Shown here: positions 32,420-44,114 of the stretch, one piece after another
Numbering within the stretch: position 1 is the stretch's first letter
Layout: each line of letters begins with the position of its first letter
NCBI GenBank assembly: GCA_030765065.1
Contig: CM060986.1
Location: 79,229,573 to 79,293,572 of the forward strand
Length of the DNA: 64,000 nt
Direction: 5' to 3'
From: Deroplatys truncata
Taxonomy: Eukaryota > Arthropoda > Insecta > Mantodea > Mantidae
Position numbers and translations under genes: made by a program
The notes under the pieces: model-generated
What the model was told of the DNA's origin: nothing
Seen by the model: only the letters and a program-made list of their open reading frames with translations
The model's database searches: none

Positions 32420-32699
32420 AAAAAAAGAATTAAAAAAAAAAAAATTGAGTTTTATTTATGGATGCTCTTTAAATGCTGTTGTCTTAGCTTACCATTTTAT
32501 ATTGGGCGTGAAAGACCTGTAATTTTGCTCAGAGGCCTCTTTATCAGGCTTTCGGTTCTTTTACATGCTGTAAATCTACGACACGGGACCACCAGCTTTA
32601 CTTCCCTTCCGAAAAAATCCATCGCCCTCCACCGGGTTTGAACCCGAGACCTCAGGAACTAGAGGCTAGCATGGTAATCTCTACACCATGGAGAACAAC
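32420..32699 (-). repeat. tRNA-derived SINE (family A) with perfect 12-base target duplication
   Basis: ATGGTGGAGGTT is duplicated at 32408-32419 and 32700-32711. On the minus strand the SINE begins with a tRNA-like head (GGTGTAGAGATTACCATGC as A-box region, GGGTTCAAACCCGG as B box) and continues with the body shared with 17816-18118 (GTCCCGTGTCGTAGATTTAC, CTTTCACGCCCAATAT, AAGAGCATCCATAAATAAA). The far end is homopolymeric (A/T). 280 bases. Confidence 0.9.
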
Positions 32700-32711
32700 A
32701 TGGTGGAGGTT

Positions 32712-33300
32712 GTGCCAACCTTGCATTATAATGGTAAGGTGGCAATCTAACAATGCAATGCCCTGCTCTTTCTGCCAAATCATCCACAATGTATATTTCA
32801 CACACAGGGCTTCACCAGTTGTATTAATTCAATCTTCACCAAGCTTCTGTTATATTTGATGCCCTTATTTTGCAGGCAAGTTACATATTTTTTTCTCCAC
32901 AATTTATTTATGACACGCTCTGATTGTGTGCTATGGTATGGTGCATTGCCCATAATAATTACACTGTTTGGCTACAATTTAGAAAAATTTTTTTCAAACC
33001 AGCATCTGAAAACATCACCAGTCATTTCTTCATGGTAGTTCCCATTTTTTGGGTGAAAAAATTCCCCATCTTCCACAAAACCAGAATTGCTACATATATG
33101 GAAGAGAATCAACCTCTTGCCTTCCCCACTTGGATTGTTAAGTTATCAAGTTTCTTTTTTTTGACAATACTGTCAAACCAAGCTTTTGTAGTTGTATGAC
33201 CTTCATTGGCCCAGGTCTCATCTAAGTGACATATTTTATTCCCCTTTTGCCTTAGTTCTCTCATCTTATGTAAATAACGTACACGGCAGCACAATATCGC
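32712..33300 (-). pseudogene. DDE transposase remnant (DETW...NAPYH type)
   Basis: From 33294 downward: YLHKMRELRQKGNKICHLDE with TWANEGHTTTKAWFD gives the first catalytic Asp (LDETW) and the conserved HT motif. After a stop come LILFHICSNSGFVEDGEF, NYHEEMTGDVFRCWFEKNF and NSVIIMGNAPYHSTQSERVI, where the second catalytic Asp of a D-N-A-P-Y-H motif is replaced by Gly. It continues with decayed C-terminal sequence to 32712. The order LDETW - HAG/HICS - MN..F..WF - NAPYH is that of IS630-like transposases of insects. Inactivated by stops, by the Asp-to-Gly change and by truncation. Confidence 0.75.
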
Positions 33301-34050
33301 CCCCTATCAATAATCACATTTTTATGATTTCTAAAATTTAATTCCCATTTCTTTCAATAGATATCGTTCCTATCAGCAATAACATTTTTACGATTTCTGA
33401 AATTCAATTCCTATTTCTTTCAATAGATTATACAAGAAAATAGTTTGAAGTCCAGCAAATCAGGATCACTGTTTATAATAGCTAAACCTTTTTTAAAGCT
33501 GGCAATTCATTATTTGCGTAAAACGGTGACCCACTGTAGATCTCACAAATTCATTGAACCTTACTCAGTTTTCTTTTCTTATCTGGAGTGCAGAACTTAT
33601 CCGTTGCTTTTGACTGTGGTCATTACACTTCAGGTCAGTCACCAATGATGACAGTAAAACTGGTGTCCACCGATATATATATTTACAATCTTCATTATTT
33701 ACAGCAGGTATATGTTCACAATTATCCTTCAGCTGTTTCTGCCTTAAATTTTTCTTTTCTACGCCACATTCTTGCTCATCTAAACTTTCATCACGATATT
33801 ATTTACATAATTTACACTTATTTCTGGCTCATGTAAACGAAACATTAAATTTGATGTTACACGACATCTACCAGCAGAGCTGCTATTACTATGTTATACC
33901 TATCATGGTGGCTCAGTGACAAACCAGAAACTAAGCTTCATGGAAAACAATGCCACAAAAATAGGTTAAAAAAATGGAATTGTTGCTTCATGCAGAGATT
34001 TCACCACCTACCATGCCTTCCCAGGGACATTTAATGAGCGCAGACTTTTA
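33301..34050. other. Intronic sequence with a short local duplication
   Basis: TCCCATTTCTTTCAATAGAT (33341-33361) recurs as TCCTATTTCTTTCAATAGAT (33409-33428), each preceded by a similar TATCA.CAATAA.CA block, giving two ~70-base tandem units (about 33300-33430). Otherwise nothing recognised. Confidence 0.6.
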
Positions 34051-34840
34051 AATATGATGTAATTAGAGCAACTTCCAGGCACTGTAGGAGTTTAAAATTT
34101 TGCATATATGCACTTCAAACCACCTAGTATTTTTTGGTACAAAAAAAGACAAAATGAGAAATGTTGTTCATTTTTGGTCACATTTTCACCCATTTTCCCC
34201 CTTAAGCAAGCCAAATGTATGAAGCTAGCAATGTATCCAGGAAAATGGGATTTTTAATACCCTAATTTTCCAATACTGCTTCATTTATCAACAACTTAGC
34301 ATTTCTCCAATGTTATTAACTGCTTCTTGTTATTTCATTCTAGTCGATGACAGTTCATTTCAAAAGAAATGAAGCAAGAAAATGCTCAACAGAAGCTCAT
34401 ATCCAGGGCCAGATTTTTTTTTATTATTAAAAATAAACGCAAAATGTAACACAAATGCTGCAAGAAGTACATGCATGATTTATGGCAAATGTGACCAATT
34501 TATGACTAATTTTGTTGCAAGTTTTCCCCAAAATCTTTATTTTTACATAAAAAAAATTAACGACCACAGACATTTAAATTGTAATTAGAGCAATTTCCAG
34601 CCACTGTAGGGCTTTAAACTTAAAAGAAATGAAGCATGAAAATGCTCAACAGAACCTGATAATCCAGGGCCAGGTGTTATTATTATTATTATTAACAATA
34701 AACGCAAAATTTAACAGAGGCAGCAAGAAATAAATGCATGATTTATGACAAATGTGACCAATTTATGGCTCTAATTTTGTTGCAAATTTTCGCAAAAATC
34801 TTTATTTTTAGATTAAAAAAAATATTCGTTTTGAAGATGT
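34050..34840. repeat. Tandem/local duplication, unit about 257-260 bp
   Basis: 34368-34560 and 34625-34825 are close copies: GAAATGAAGCA.GAAAATGCT, ATCCAGGGCCAG, AAACGCAAAATGTAACA, GCATGATTTATGGCAAATGT and AAATCTTTATTTTTA occur in both, 257 bases apart. GTAATTAGAGCAACTTCCAG at 34058 recurs at 34581, about two units away, so a third, more decayed unit probably precedes them. The second copy has an expanded (TTA)n tract. No coding frame. Confidence 0.8.
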
Positions 34841-35376
34841 TGGCTGTAAAGGAATGAACTCATTTGGAAAGCTACATTAATGCAAAACTGTAGACTATGT
34901 TATTCTATTTAAGACCTGCAGGACCATCCGTGGCAGCAGGGTTTCCTGAACTTTTGGAACATTGTGTTAGACATACTTTCATTTTGAAGTTCCTAAAGTA
35001 ATTGCTGCAGTGGAAAAAAATAACTGACCACTAGGAAACTAATGCCACAAGCAGGCATGTCATCAACAATTGATAATGACAAAGCTTGACTAGCTGAATT
35101 TCAAAAACATCATGCCACAGCTGCAACAATGAGAGCAATTGCCTATGACATTAAAAATTACCACAAAATTTCTACCATATTTTAAACTATAAATATGACA
35201 ATTTAAATATTTTTCATGAAATGTTTTAAAGATAATCACCAAAAAAACTTGACACTGCTCGTATCCCTTTAAGTACCAGAAACATTTGTATGCATTAAAA
35301 ACAGCAATTTAGCCACTGATTTTCTCTGTGCTCTGTCATAATCAGCTCAAGGACATAAAACTTACCAAGTAAACTA
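34841..35376. other. Intronic sequence, nothing recognised
   Basis: No feature seen between the tandem duplication and the Tc1-like element. Confidence 0.45.
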
Positions 35377-35756
35377 CAGGGAGATCCAAAGAACTATGAA
35401 CCAGCTGTGCTGTGTTTTTCCATTTCATAATGGTAGCGTGTGTTGCCAGCTGCAGCTACCATAAGTGACGTTGATGCAACCATACAACAATTTCTGTAAT
35501 TGTGTTTAAAGACTTTACTTAATGTTGAAACTGGCCACTATTGTTGTCCATACATTTTTGACACATCTCTAAACTTGCAATGTTGCTGGCAATATTCTGG
35601 CAGATATTTTGTTTTAGTTCTTCCAGGGAATGTGGATTTGTCTTGTATACTTTGTTTTAATTTACCCCAGAGATAAAATTCACAGGGGGTTGTCGGGGGA
35701 CCAAGTGGGCCACAAATCTCTACTAATAATTTTGTCCTCAAACACACTTTCTATTG

Positions 35757-35960
35757 GAAAGGTAGAATCAGACTGAAAAATTCAATGCCATAGCCGGGAT
35801 TTGAACCACGGATATCCTGGTCTCCGTCCGGTTGCCCCAACCACTGAGCTACCATGGCAACATACCGGCACACCATTAAATTTTCCAACTGATTCGCATT
35901 TTTCTCGGTAAATCAAAAGGAGATCTCAACACACGGCTTGTGTGGAAGAATAATTAATTC
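35757..35960 (-). repeat. tRNA-derived SINE (family B) with 14-base target duplication
   Basis: CACACTTTCTATTG is duplicated exactly at 35743-35756 and 35961-35974. On the minus strand: a leader containing GAGAAAAATGCGAATCAGTT and GCCGGTATGTTGCCA, then TGGTAGCTCAGTGGTTGGGG (A box) and GTGGTTCAAATCCCGGCTAT (B box). The tRNA-like part is nearly canonical, so this is a young copy. The leader is shared with 26830-27020. Confidence 0.92.
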
Positions 35961-36057
35961 CACACTTTCTATTGTTCTTGTTGAAATATTGGTGGTATGG
36001 GCTGTGGCAGGGTCGTGTTGAGAAAAGGCAAAGGCATGCTACCGTCTGTTAATTCTC

Positions 36058-36104
36058 TAGATAAAGAAAGAAAGAAAGAAAGAAAGAAAAAAAAAGAGGG
36101 GGGG
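36058..36104. repeat. (AAAG)n microsatellite and G run
   Basis: About six AAAG units followed by A- and G-homopolymers, inside the 35.4-36.9-kb transposon. Confidence 0.9.
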
Positions 36105-36919
36105 GATTGTATACGTGGGGGTGTCAATTCTTGATTAATAATAAAAAATACAAACCCTATAACTCATTCTCTGCTCATGGCGTAGTACTCAATGAACAAT
36201 ATTGTTTGTCAGAGCTCCAATGATGATTTTGTGTACACACATGTCCATGAAGGTAGAAACAAGCCTCGTTCAAGAAAATTATTAAATATGGGTCTAGTTC
36301 TCCATTCATAAAATGTATGGCTACATACAGGTACACCTGGTTGAAGAGCATATGCCTCAGCTATTTTATATGGTTTTAACTTCAACAATTTAGTAGCTGT
36401 TTGCACAGAGCCATACGAAATGCCTACTGTTGTGAAAAGACACCTAAGCGATTTCTGGGGGAAAGTCTCGAAACGATGATCGATGTCATCTTCGGTGAGA
36501 ATGTACACTGTCAGGTTTCTTAGACTGAACATTACCTGTGAAATTTATTACGCAGATTATGGATTGTTGTATGGCCTGGAACCTTTAAACTCTGGAATCG
36601 TTCTGCAAATCACATTTGCACTGAAGAGTTGACTGCATTAAGACATGCGAATCTTACTTAATTACATGCTGTGCAAAAGCAAACATATACTGAGCTGTAA
36701 TTATTAAATAAGGACACAGTAATAAATGACTTAACAACTGCACTACAGCAACTCACGCTGAACTACACTGCATCACAGTCAATGCAACACTGCAGAGTGG
36801 AGCAAAGCCAGAGTCAGTAGCATGACCTTGATTGCAGCAGTGGCAGGAAACAAGTGTCCACATGCCCAGTGAAAAAAAAAAAACAGTGCAGCTGGTTCAT
36901 AGTTCATTGGATCTCTCAG

Positions 36920-39029
36920 TATGAGCAACCTGGAAACTGATTAATCTACATACAGATTTGTACATGAAGGATCAAAATCCAAAGCACAACATAAACATGT
37001 ATATCTATATGACAACGTTTCAGTTGATCAGTGTGTGCCACATCTATACAGCATAGAATGCTTCTGCTGTAGTGCTCCCATTCAAACAAATGTGGTTATA
37101 AAAGTTAAATTTGTTGCACATAACCCATTTATGTACATATTCTGAATATCTACACATATGCAGTGTAGAAAACAAAGGAATGCTATACGATTTTCAGAAT
37201 TGGAAAAATTAGTATGGACATCATAAACATGGCATTGTAAAAATGTTTAGAAAAGAAAGAAACTTTTGAAATTGTTATGTAATCTTAGAACAGTAAGATA
37301 AGCTTCAAACTGAGAAAACTTTAATTTTATTGCATTTTTATTTTGAATGTTAGAAATCCAAGGCTTGCTTTGTAGATTTACATAAGACAACTGGAAGTGT
37401 GCCTGCTGAAACAAACCAAGAACATGCAAAATTGAAATCTGTTTCCACATAAGTGTAGTACTATTGATTGCAAGATGAATGTTATTAGAAACCAACTATA
37501 CAATGCGCATTACTTACCCCTTGGGAATTTTTTTAATTTACGCAATCTGTTAAGCGTTAGATGTGCCTTAACCTATCATGATCTGCTTTACAGATCATTT
37601 AGATACATGAAGGTCCATTATTTAGTATAAAAGCAGTTTAATAGATACAAATAGTCTGTGGCGAGGTCCATTTAAAAATGCAGTCCCTTCTACTAGAGCT
37701 ACACCAGTTTTCTAGGCAATTTTATAAACCTTTGCTGTACAGTGTATTTTGCAACCTACCTCCAAAATCACCCCATGAATGGAACACCTATCACATGGAT
37801 GCAATTTCATAAAGAAAATGGAAGATCTAAATAATCAGAGAGACGATAGGCTCCAACTGATTAAAGATACTCCTACACTAAAAAAATAGGTGCTGTACAG
37901 TCATCTCACAGAAGTATATAACAGCTTCTGAAGTCTGATTAATGAAGTTAAAATCTCTAATAAAACAGACTTAAAGTCATCTTAAAAGGCTATAACATAC
38001 AAGCAAGGTTTTGAAATAGAAACAGGAGCTTGCTTAGCACAAAACTTGAAGATACTTTAAAGGGCTGAGCCTCAATGTACCAGATAGCTCAGTGGTACGA
38101 ACATATATTTGGTATTGCAAAATGACAATGGGGATTCAATCCTACAGAATAATTAGCTTAATTTTCCCACGCCTATTCCTTATTATTGTGCACTCAGGAT
38201 CAGTAATTTCGGTATAAAATATTGCATGAAAGTTCAGTTTCACCAGAAGATTTTTAAATTAAGTCAGAAAAGCTTAAAAACTTATATTTATGTTGGTCTC
38301 AAGTAGTTAATAAAGACCATTAAATAAAAGTTTTCCCGCAGACTAGATATAGTATGCAGAATGAATACTTAAATGATCATTATTAGTATTTGGGTTAAAT
38401 TCTTATGCTTTGGAAGAGGATTAAAATTAAATAAATTTAAGTACCCCCACCCAGGGAACCACCAAACCTACAGTCCACCACAGCTTTGGCATCTTAACTG
38501 AAGTGTTCTAAAATAAAATATTTCTTTATCATCCTGCTTTCAAAACTATGCCAATTGTTGGTTTTTAATTTTTCAGCAGCTTCTTTGATGTATGCACAAA
38601 ATGCTGGTTAGGCACATGAAAGTATAAATACATTAAAATAGTAGTTCCAAAAATCACATTTGTTTGGCAAAAGGGGCAATGTTTTCATGTAAGAAGTTGC
38701 ACAAATAGGAAACCCTAAGGGTAGCTGACCTGATATATCAGCTTAATTTGTGATTCACTTTGGGAACACAAATAGCCAAGTAATGGAATGCATTACAAGT
38801 TGCGGAACATTTTTCAATTGCACTTCATGGAAATAACTTTAAAACACTTCAATATTATCAAGTTCATGTCTTTCCTTATTTCAGTTGTTTTGACAGGCTT
38901 TAAAAAAACAAACAGAATGTGTTCTTTTAACACAAGTATCAGTGTCCATGTCTAATACTAATGATTCTGCACTATTTTAAGAACAGCTTATGTGATCAAT
39001 GAATTTTATGACGTGTGATATATGTATAT
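36920..39029. other. Intronic sequence with one tRNA-like patch
   Basis: Mostly featureless. At 38080-38157 (plus) CAGATAGCTCAGTGGTACGA and, 47 bases later, GGGGATTCAATCC resemble the A and B boxes of a decayed SINE related to family B. No other feature. Confidence 0.45.
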
Positions 39030-39600
39030 TGTGACGCAGCAACTATGGTCCAAGGTTATTGGGAGGTCGTTCAAGGCTGTTGGATATAAACGATAAGTAA
39101 CACTTGCCAGCATAAACACCAGGAGCACTATTGATAACCAGAAGTTTCTTCCCCCCCTCCAAAAGGTGTGTTGAAATAGTTCTAGAACGTTCTGTGGAAG
39201 ATTCCATCGCCTGTATAAGTATGTATTCTTACGAGGGGAGTGAGTCAGTGAGCAAGTGCAATTCTACAAGTGAGTTTGTGACAACTGTGACGTGCAGTGA
39301 AAGTTGTTGCTGGAGAGACTGAGGAAATATTGTGTTTGACTCCCCAACGAGTGAACTGCCTGGAAGAACTGGCTATGTTGTGCGTATTGCAGTGCGCCGT
39401 CTATGTCAAGAAGGAAAGTGAGGTGACAGGAAAATTGAATTAGTTCACATTAGTGAAGTGAGTGTCAACTGGGTGAACTCCCAGTAAGGTTGAACCCAAT
39501 ACAAACAGTGAAGCGACATTGAGAACTTAGAGAAGTGACAGTTGAAAAATTGGACAGCCACAATATGAATAAATAAAAAATCTACCATCACTCCTTGGGA
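39030..39600 (+). repeat. Possible solo LTR or promoter-like block
   Basis: Compositionally different from its surroundings (less AT-rich, many GTG/GTGA words). It has a TATA-like GGATATAAAC at 39082-39091, a heat-shock-element-like motif at 39180-39205 and AATAAATAAAA at 39568-39578 near its end. This order (TATA, then 5' untranslated sequence, then polyadenylation signal) is what an LTR looks like, but no second copy is in the window to prove it. An unlinked 5' exon of an unknown gene is the alternative. Confidence 0.3.
39180..39205. promoter_or_regulatory. Heat-shock-element-like array
   Basis: TTCTAGAACGTTCTGTGGAA followed by GATTCC contains alternating TTC and GAA units (TTCnnGAAnnTTC, a 4-base gap, then GAAnnTTC), close to the 5-bp-phased binding site of heat-shock factor. 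Function is inferred only from this pattern. Confidence 0.4.
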
Positions 39601-41276
39601 AGAAAACTGCTTTCAAGGTTCATGACGAATTGTAGTTTGGAAATGCATAGCATTACATTTTTGGTAAATATACAACTATGCATAAAAATGTCTTGTGTGC
39701 ATTTGTTTTTCCACCAGAAGACTAGGCCCCTACTCATGAGCTTCAAATCACTTTTGGGAATAGCACTGCATAGCATAGCTTCTTAACTTAAGTGATCTAT
39801 TCATTTTCAACAATAACTTTGTTACTGTCTACAGATTTCTTTTCAAATATTAAAACAAGGGAATTCAACAATTCTAGCTGTCTCCTATGATGCTTGAGAG
39901 CGTGAGGAAGTAAGTGAAAGCTTTCAGGTGGATTTTACACATATATTAACTAAAGAAGTGGTACATAGTAACTTTTGTTAAATTCCCTAATCTTGTTCTA
40001 CTGAAATTACAGAATTAAAATTTGAGGAACTGCTATATCATACTAGTTATATCATATTTACCAATTATTAGAAGCTAAATGTAAGCTATGTTTTTATTAG
40101 GAACAGAGAGTAAAAAACAGTTTGGGTGTTTTAAAAGGTGGTATGCACCATCATGACCTAAGAGTTATGCCCATTGCTGCTTATTAATAAGGTTTATACT
40201 GGTAAAAGAAAAACAAATTAATTCTGCATCAATATATGGCACTTTTAGACCAATGCATAGTTTGGCATTCAGCAAGAACATGGCAGGTGACAATGAACGA
40301 TATAATAGGCCAAAGCAAGATAACTGAAAGTAACAGCTAATAAGGAACCAAAAAACAGAAAATGTAAGCAGCACGATTGTTTAAAAAACTAAAGGCAACT
40401 GATGCAATTACTTGAGCATGTCAGCAATAAACGAATTTAAAAAGTTAGTAAAAAAAACCCCTAGAAAATCATAAGTTGATGGAAATAGGCACCAGCAAGC
40501 TTTGCAAGATTAAAAATCATTGCTACTCGTTGCATTTCATGGAATCATTTATCAACAGAATTATCATAAACAAAAAGCTTAATAAATCAGTCTAGCATCT
40601 TAAAACAGTGACGTAATTCCTGCCATAAAGTGATGCAAGCTTGCATCCTATCTTTGCTTTTTGGTATGATAGGCCAGCTATTCTAGTATTTTTACTGTTT
40701 AAGCTTGTTTTGCATATTTCTTTCTTTAGTGGATAAGAGTCTTAAACAAATTCGTTCTAATGCCTGCACTTTATCAATCTTTCCATGTTTGCTCATTTTT
40801 TTTAAAAGATGTATTGCAATATTTGTGAACTTAAACTGTCAATCTATGTATAACTTGAAGCGTGCGCATTAAAAAATCAAGCTATCAATGTAACTGGGAG
40901 GATTGTTTGATACAGTAAGTGCAGGTTGATTGATATTTAAAATTTGTAAATATGCTGAACAGTTAGTTGCCATGATCAGCTGATACCAGATATGTCATCT
41001 GTCCTTAGTAGCTGCAGGGATGGGAAGTGAAGTTAAAATAATAAAATTAATGATTACTGTTTTACTCCTTGTAATTGTTAATTTTTACTCCAGCTTACTT
41101 CTTTAAATAAAACTGTCAGTTACATTCTAGTAGCTGTGTTTATTGCAATGAGTCTGACAATGCTTCAGCCCCTTGCAAGGCACACGACAAGGATGCAACC
41201 ACCTGCACTGTACTACCTAATTATGGTATACATATAATATAGCCTCCTTTAATGTGTACCATAATTCTATATGTTA
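39600..41276. other. Intronic sequence, nothing recognised
   Basis: Overlapping short open frames on both strands at 39588-39786 and a minus frame at 40165-40374 have no recognisable content. Confidence 0.45.
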
Positions 41277-42524
41277 TGAGGGGCAGTCAAATGAAAATCG
41301 GACATCCGCTCCAAAGTGACAATGAAATTTGTTTTATTCAAAAGTAATTGCCAGAAGTGCTAATACATTTATCCCACCAGGGGACAAGATGGTCAATTCC
41401 AGTCTTGTAGAAAGAGGTAGGTCGCCGACGGATCCACAACCTCACTCCTCTTGCATTTCCTCATCCAAATGAAACCAATGTCCATGAATGTCTTTCCTCA
41501 GATCTCCAAAAATGTGTAAGTTACAAGGGGAAAGATTTGTGCTGTAAGGAGGATGTTGAAGTGTTTCCCAGCCAAATCTCTGAAGCTTATCCCTTACCAG
41601 ATTGACAGCATGGGGACAGGCATTAACATGTAGGATGATTCTGCCAGACAGCATTTCAGGGCATTTTGACTTTATGGTGTGTCACAGTTTCTCCAACGTG
41701 TCTGCACATTGATTGTGGCTCCTAGCTTTAGAAAGTCAACAAGCAGAGGGTCCCTGCAGTCGAAGAAGAAACTCAACATGACTTTACCAGAACTCATATG
41801 GATTTCTTTGACGAGGATGAACTGGCATGTTTCTATTGGCTTTGCCATTTGCTCTCAGGCTCAAAATGGTAGCACCAAGTTTCGTCCCCTATGACGATAT
41901 GTGACAGAAACACACTCTTCCTCGTGGTACCGCTGCAAATGACTCAGACATACAGCTTTTCTGCCAATCTTTTGTCCCTCTGTCAGCTGATAAGACAACC
42001 CACTGTGCTAAAATTTTTCGCAATTGAAGCAATGTTTCATAATGGCATGCACGGAGCCATAGCTAATGCCGATCTGAACACAAATTTCTTTCTCTGTGAT
42101 TCATCAGTTTTCCTGGCTCAGACCATCAAACAACGAATCACATCAGGCATAATGGCTTGATGAGCTGTCCCAGATGTGGATCATCTGCAATGAAGTGCAT
42201 CCTTTGAAGAATCTCTTCTGCCACTCGTGCACAATTGTCAGGGACATGTGACAAATTTCCCATGATCCAGCACCCTCAGTCACCAAGAAATGAATCACAC
42301 CTCTCTGGTCTTCTCTGCTTGCCTCCATTTCCGAAGTTGAGCGAACACACTTTTCACTACGCTCACCTCCAGAGCAATAAAGTTACAACTGTGTGGACCT
42401 GTGCGTTTTCACTATGCATTTCTTCTATCCTACATACTCAAGGCAGTATCAATACGTAACGGTATTGCCAACTTTTGCGAGGAATATGTTTATGACGGGT
42501 GTGCGGTTTTCATTTGACTGCCCC
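41277..42524 (-). mobile_element. Mariner element, nearly full length (1248 bp)
   Basis: TIRs: left TGAGGGGCAGTCAAATGAAA, right (reverse-complemented) GGGGCAGTCAAATGAAAACC. TA is duplicated at 41275-41276 and 42525-42526. The transposase runs on the minus strand and is interrupted by stops and shifts. It is a different mariner lineage from the one in the Gypsy LTR. Confidence 0.92.
41400..42328 (-). pseudogene. Mariner transposase pseudogene
   Basis: Starts at 42328 with MEASREDQRGVIHFLVTEGA and continues to IVHEWQKRFFKGCTSLQM (first HTH region with the usual 'YEW..RF..G...' block). C-terminal block from 41654: SGRIILHVNACPHAVNLVRD, then LQRFGWETLQHPPYSTNLSP, the 'HDNARPH...L..F.WE.L.HPPYSPDL.P' motif with Asn in place of the second catalytic Asp and several other changes. 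In between, codon-shifted remnants of the DETW region are seen near 41860-41900. Inactive. Confidence 0.85.
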
Positions 42525-44110
42525 TAATTGGAGCCTTTTTTGCTACTTTTACCCCTACTGTGGCAAAAAACATCTTTTGGTTGCATTGTTTTTCTTTCTT
42601 GTCAGTGGATGTAATGTGCATTGGAAGAGGAGTAAATGCTTAAGCTTGCAGTCTCAATGGGGTGAAGGTAAACCTCTAATGAACTTGGCAATGTTACATT
42701 TTTTAGCAGTTGACAAGTGACGTTAGTTCTAAAGCCCATTAGTAGTCTTTTTCTCAACAGCCATTTGTAAAACATGATACAATTGGATACACACATGTCT
42801 TAACTGTGAAGATCCTACAAATTGAAATCTCCCATTTGCTTCTGGTGCTCAAGGGCAAACTCTTAGCTGTCACTGTATTTTTAGCAGCTATGTGTTTCAT
42901 TGATGATAAATAAATATCTTTATTATCCTTCCACTTCATACACAACACATTCATTGCAGACCATGATTCACACGTGCTATGTTTCACTTTGAGATACATC
43001 AAGCTGCCAAATCCTCTGTATTTGCTCTCATGGTATCATCAGCATTAGTTTTTCTGACCATTAGTCTTATAAAGAGATAAAATGCCACTATTGTTAAAAA
43101 TGAAAGTTTATGCATTTTATTGGCTAGCACATATTTCGAGCTATGCTCCTCGTGCGATTTAAAGTCTATTACTTATGTGATTACAGCTCATCATTTGATG
43201 TAAATGGTTTAAAATGCCACAAATTGCTTACAGAGACAAACTGTGCTTTTATATTCACTCAAAGTTAAACAATCAATCTGTGTCATGACTAATGCCAATC
43301 AATCTTTATGTATGTAATTCCAAGCATTATCATCTCTGATCACTATTATTGGAGCACCGATTATCACGTACACTTGTGGTGTAGCTGCTGGCTGAGATTT
43401 TGAGATTTAAATCATTATGTGATGACTGAATATGGAGTTCGTAAATAATTAGCAACGGAACCAAAACAAACTTATGTCAGTGAAGAGATTAACGGAAATT
43501 TGCTAGTTCCTTTAAAATTCAAGTTCTGTGAGCTAATTATAATTTTACTGTTTACTTTTTGAACAAGTAATCTACAATTTTAACTGTGTGAAATATTTCT
43601 TAGGTAACTAATTCATCACAATTGCTGTTTTTCTGTACTTATCCCATTACCAAATACACATACACAGTTGACATAAGCGATTATTACTGCAGCAGAATAT
43701 TTCACTTAAATTATAACTGTCTTCTAGCTTATTTTGTATATTAATGAAGTTATACACAATTCAGAAATATAGCAGACTTGGACACTTAAGCCACCTAAGA
43801 TATAAAAGCCTTAAGATTACAATGTGTTTTGGCCCACAGAAAAAAAACCTCCCAAAATGCGAAGTAGCAAAAATAGATTACATCTTCCTTGGATTACAAG
43901 CATGCACTTCGAACACCAGCATTCAATTTCACATAAAAAGGGGGGGTACCCGTAAATCTGATACTCTTATGTACAGCCTAAGACAAAATAAATGAGCTAC
44001 AGCCAGAGAGGGAGTTCGATTTGGAAAACTTCGCTGACGTGTTCACAACACACAATTTAATACCATAGCTTTTTAAAGCTATGTGATAGGTAAAAAGATG
44101 CCTTTCAATT
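42525..44110. other. Intronic sequence, nothing recognised
   Basis: Overlapping open frames at 42499-43002 on both strands and 43744-43995 have no domain or splice context. No repeat recognised. Confidence 0.45.
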
Positions 44111-44114
44111 TGAT

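Larger units (their letters stand above)
32300..33300 (-). mobile_element. DNA transposon fragment, IS630/Tc1-like, interrupted by a SINE
   Basis: The transposase remnant is read on the minus strand from 33294 down to about 32712 and appears to be truncated at its 5' side. The SINE at 32420-32699 with a perfect 12-base target duplication sits in its 3' part. Motif layout matches the family of the 1631-3117 element. Confidence 0.6.
35538..36532 (-). pseudogene. Tc1-like transposase pseudogene
   Basis: N-terminal part from 36532: a FPQKSLRCLFTTVGISYGSV segment followed by LLKLKPYKIAEAY, the second helix-turn-helix of an insect Tc1-like transposase (usual form 'P.KSLR.L....G.S..S....K.L.L.PYK'). 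C-terminal part from 35747: GPPTTPCEFYLWGKLKQSIQ and then ELKENI-like sequence, the usual 'P.DFFLWG.LK' block. The DE catalytic core between them (D..W and D-N-A) is absent, replaced by the SINE and unrecognisable sequence. Not functional. Confidence 0.75.
35377..36919 (-). mobile_element. Tc1/mariner-superfamily element with 32-bp TIRs
   Basis: The left TIR (35376-35407) and the right TIR (36889-36920) share GATCCAA.GAACTATGAACC AGCTG on opposite strands, and both ends are flanked by TA. The transposase remnants lie on the minus strand, in two parts (36532-36209 and 35747-35538), with the middle of the gene missing or scrambled. A SINE is inserted at 35757-35960. Confidence 0.85.

Noticed and set aside
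34678-34693. (TTA)n, and other simple repeats such as 57216-57231 and 61216-61257
   Set aside because: Ordinary microsatellites with no further structure; mentioned only as parts of other features.
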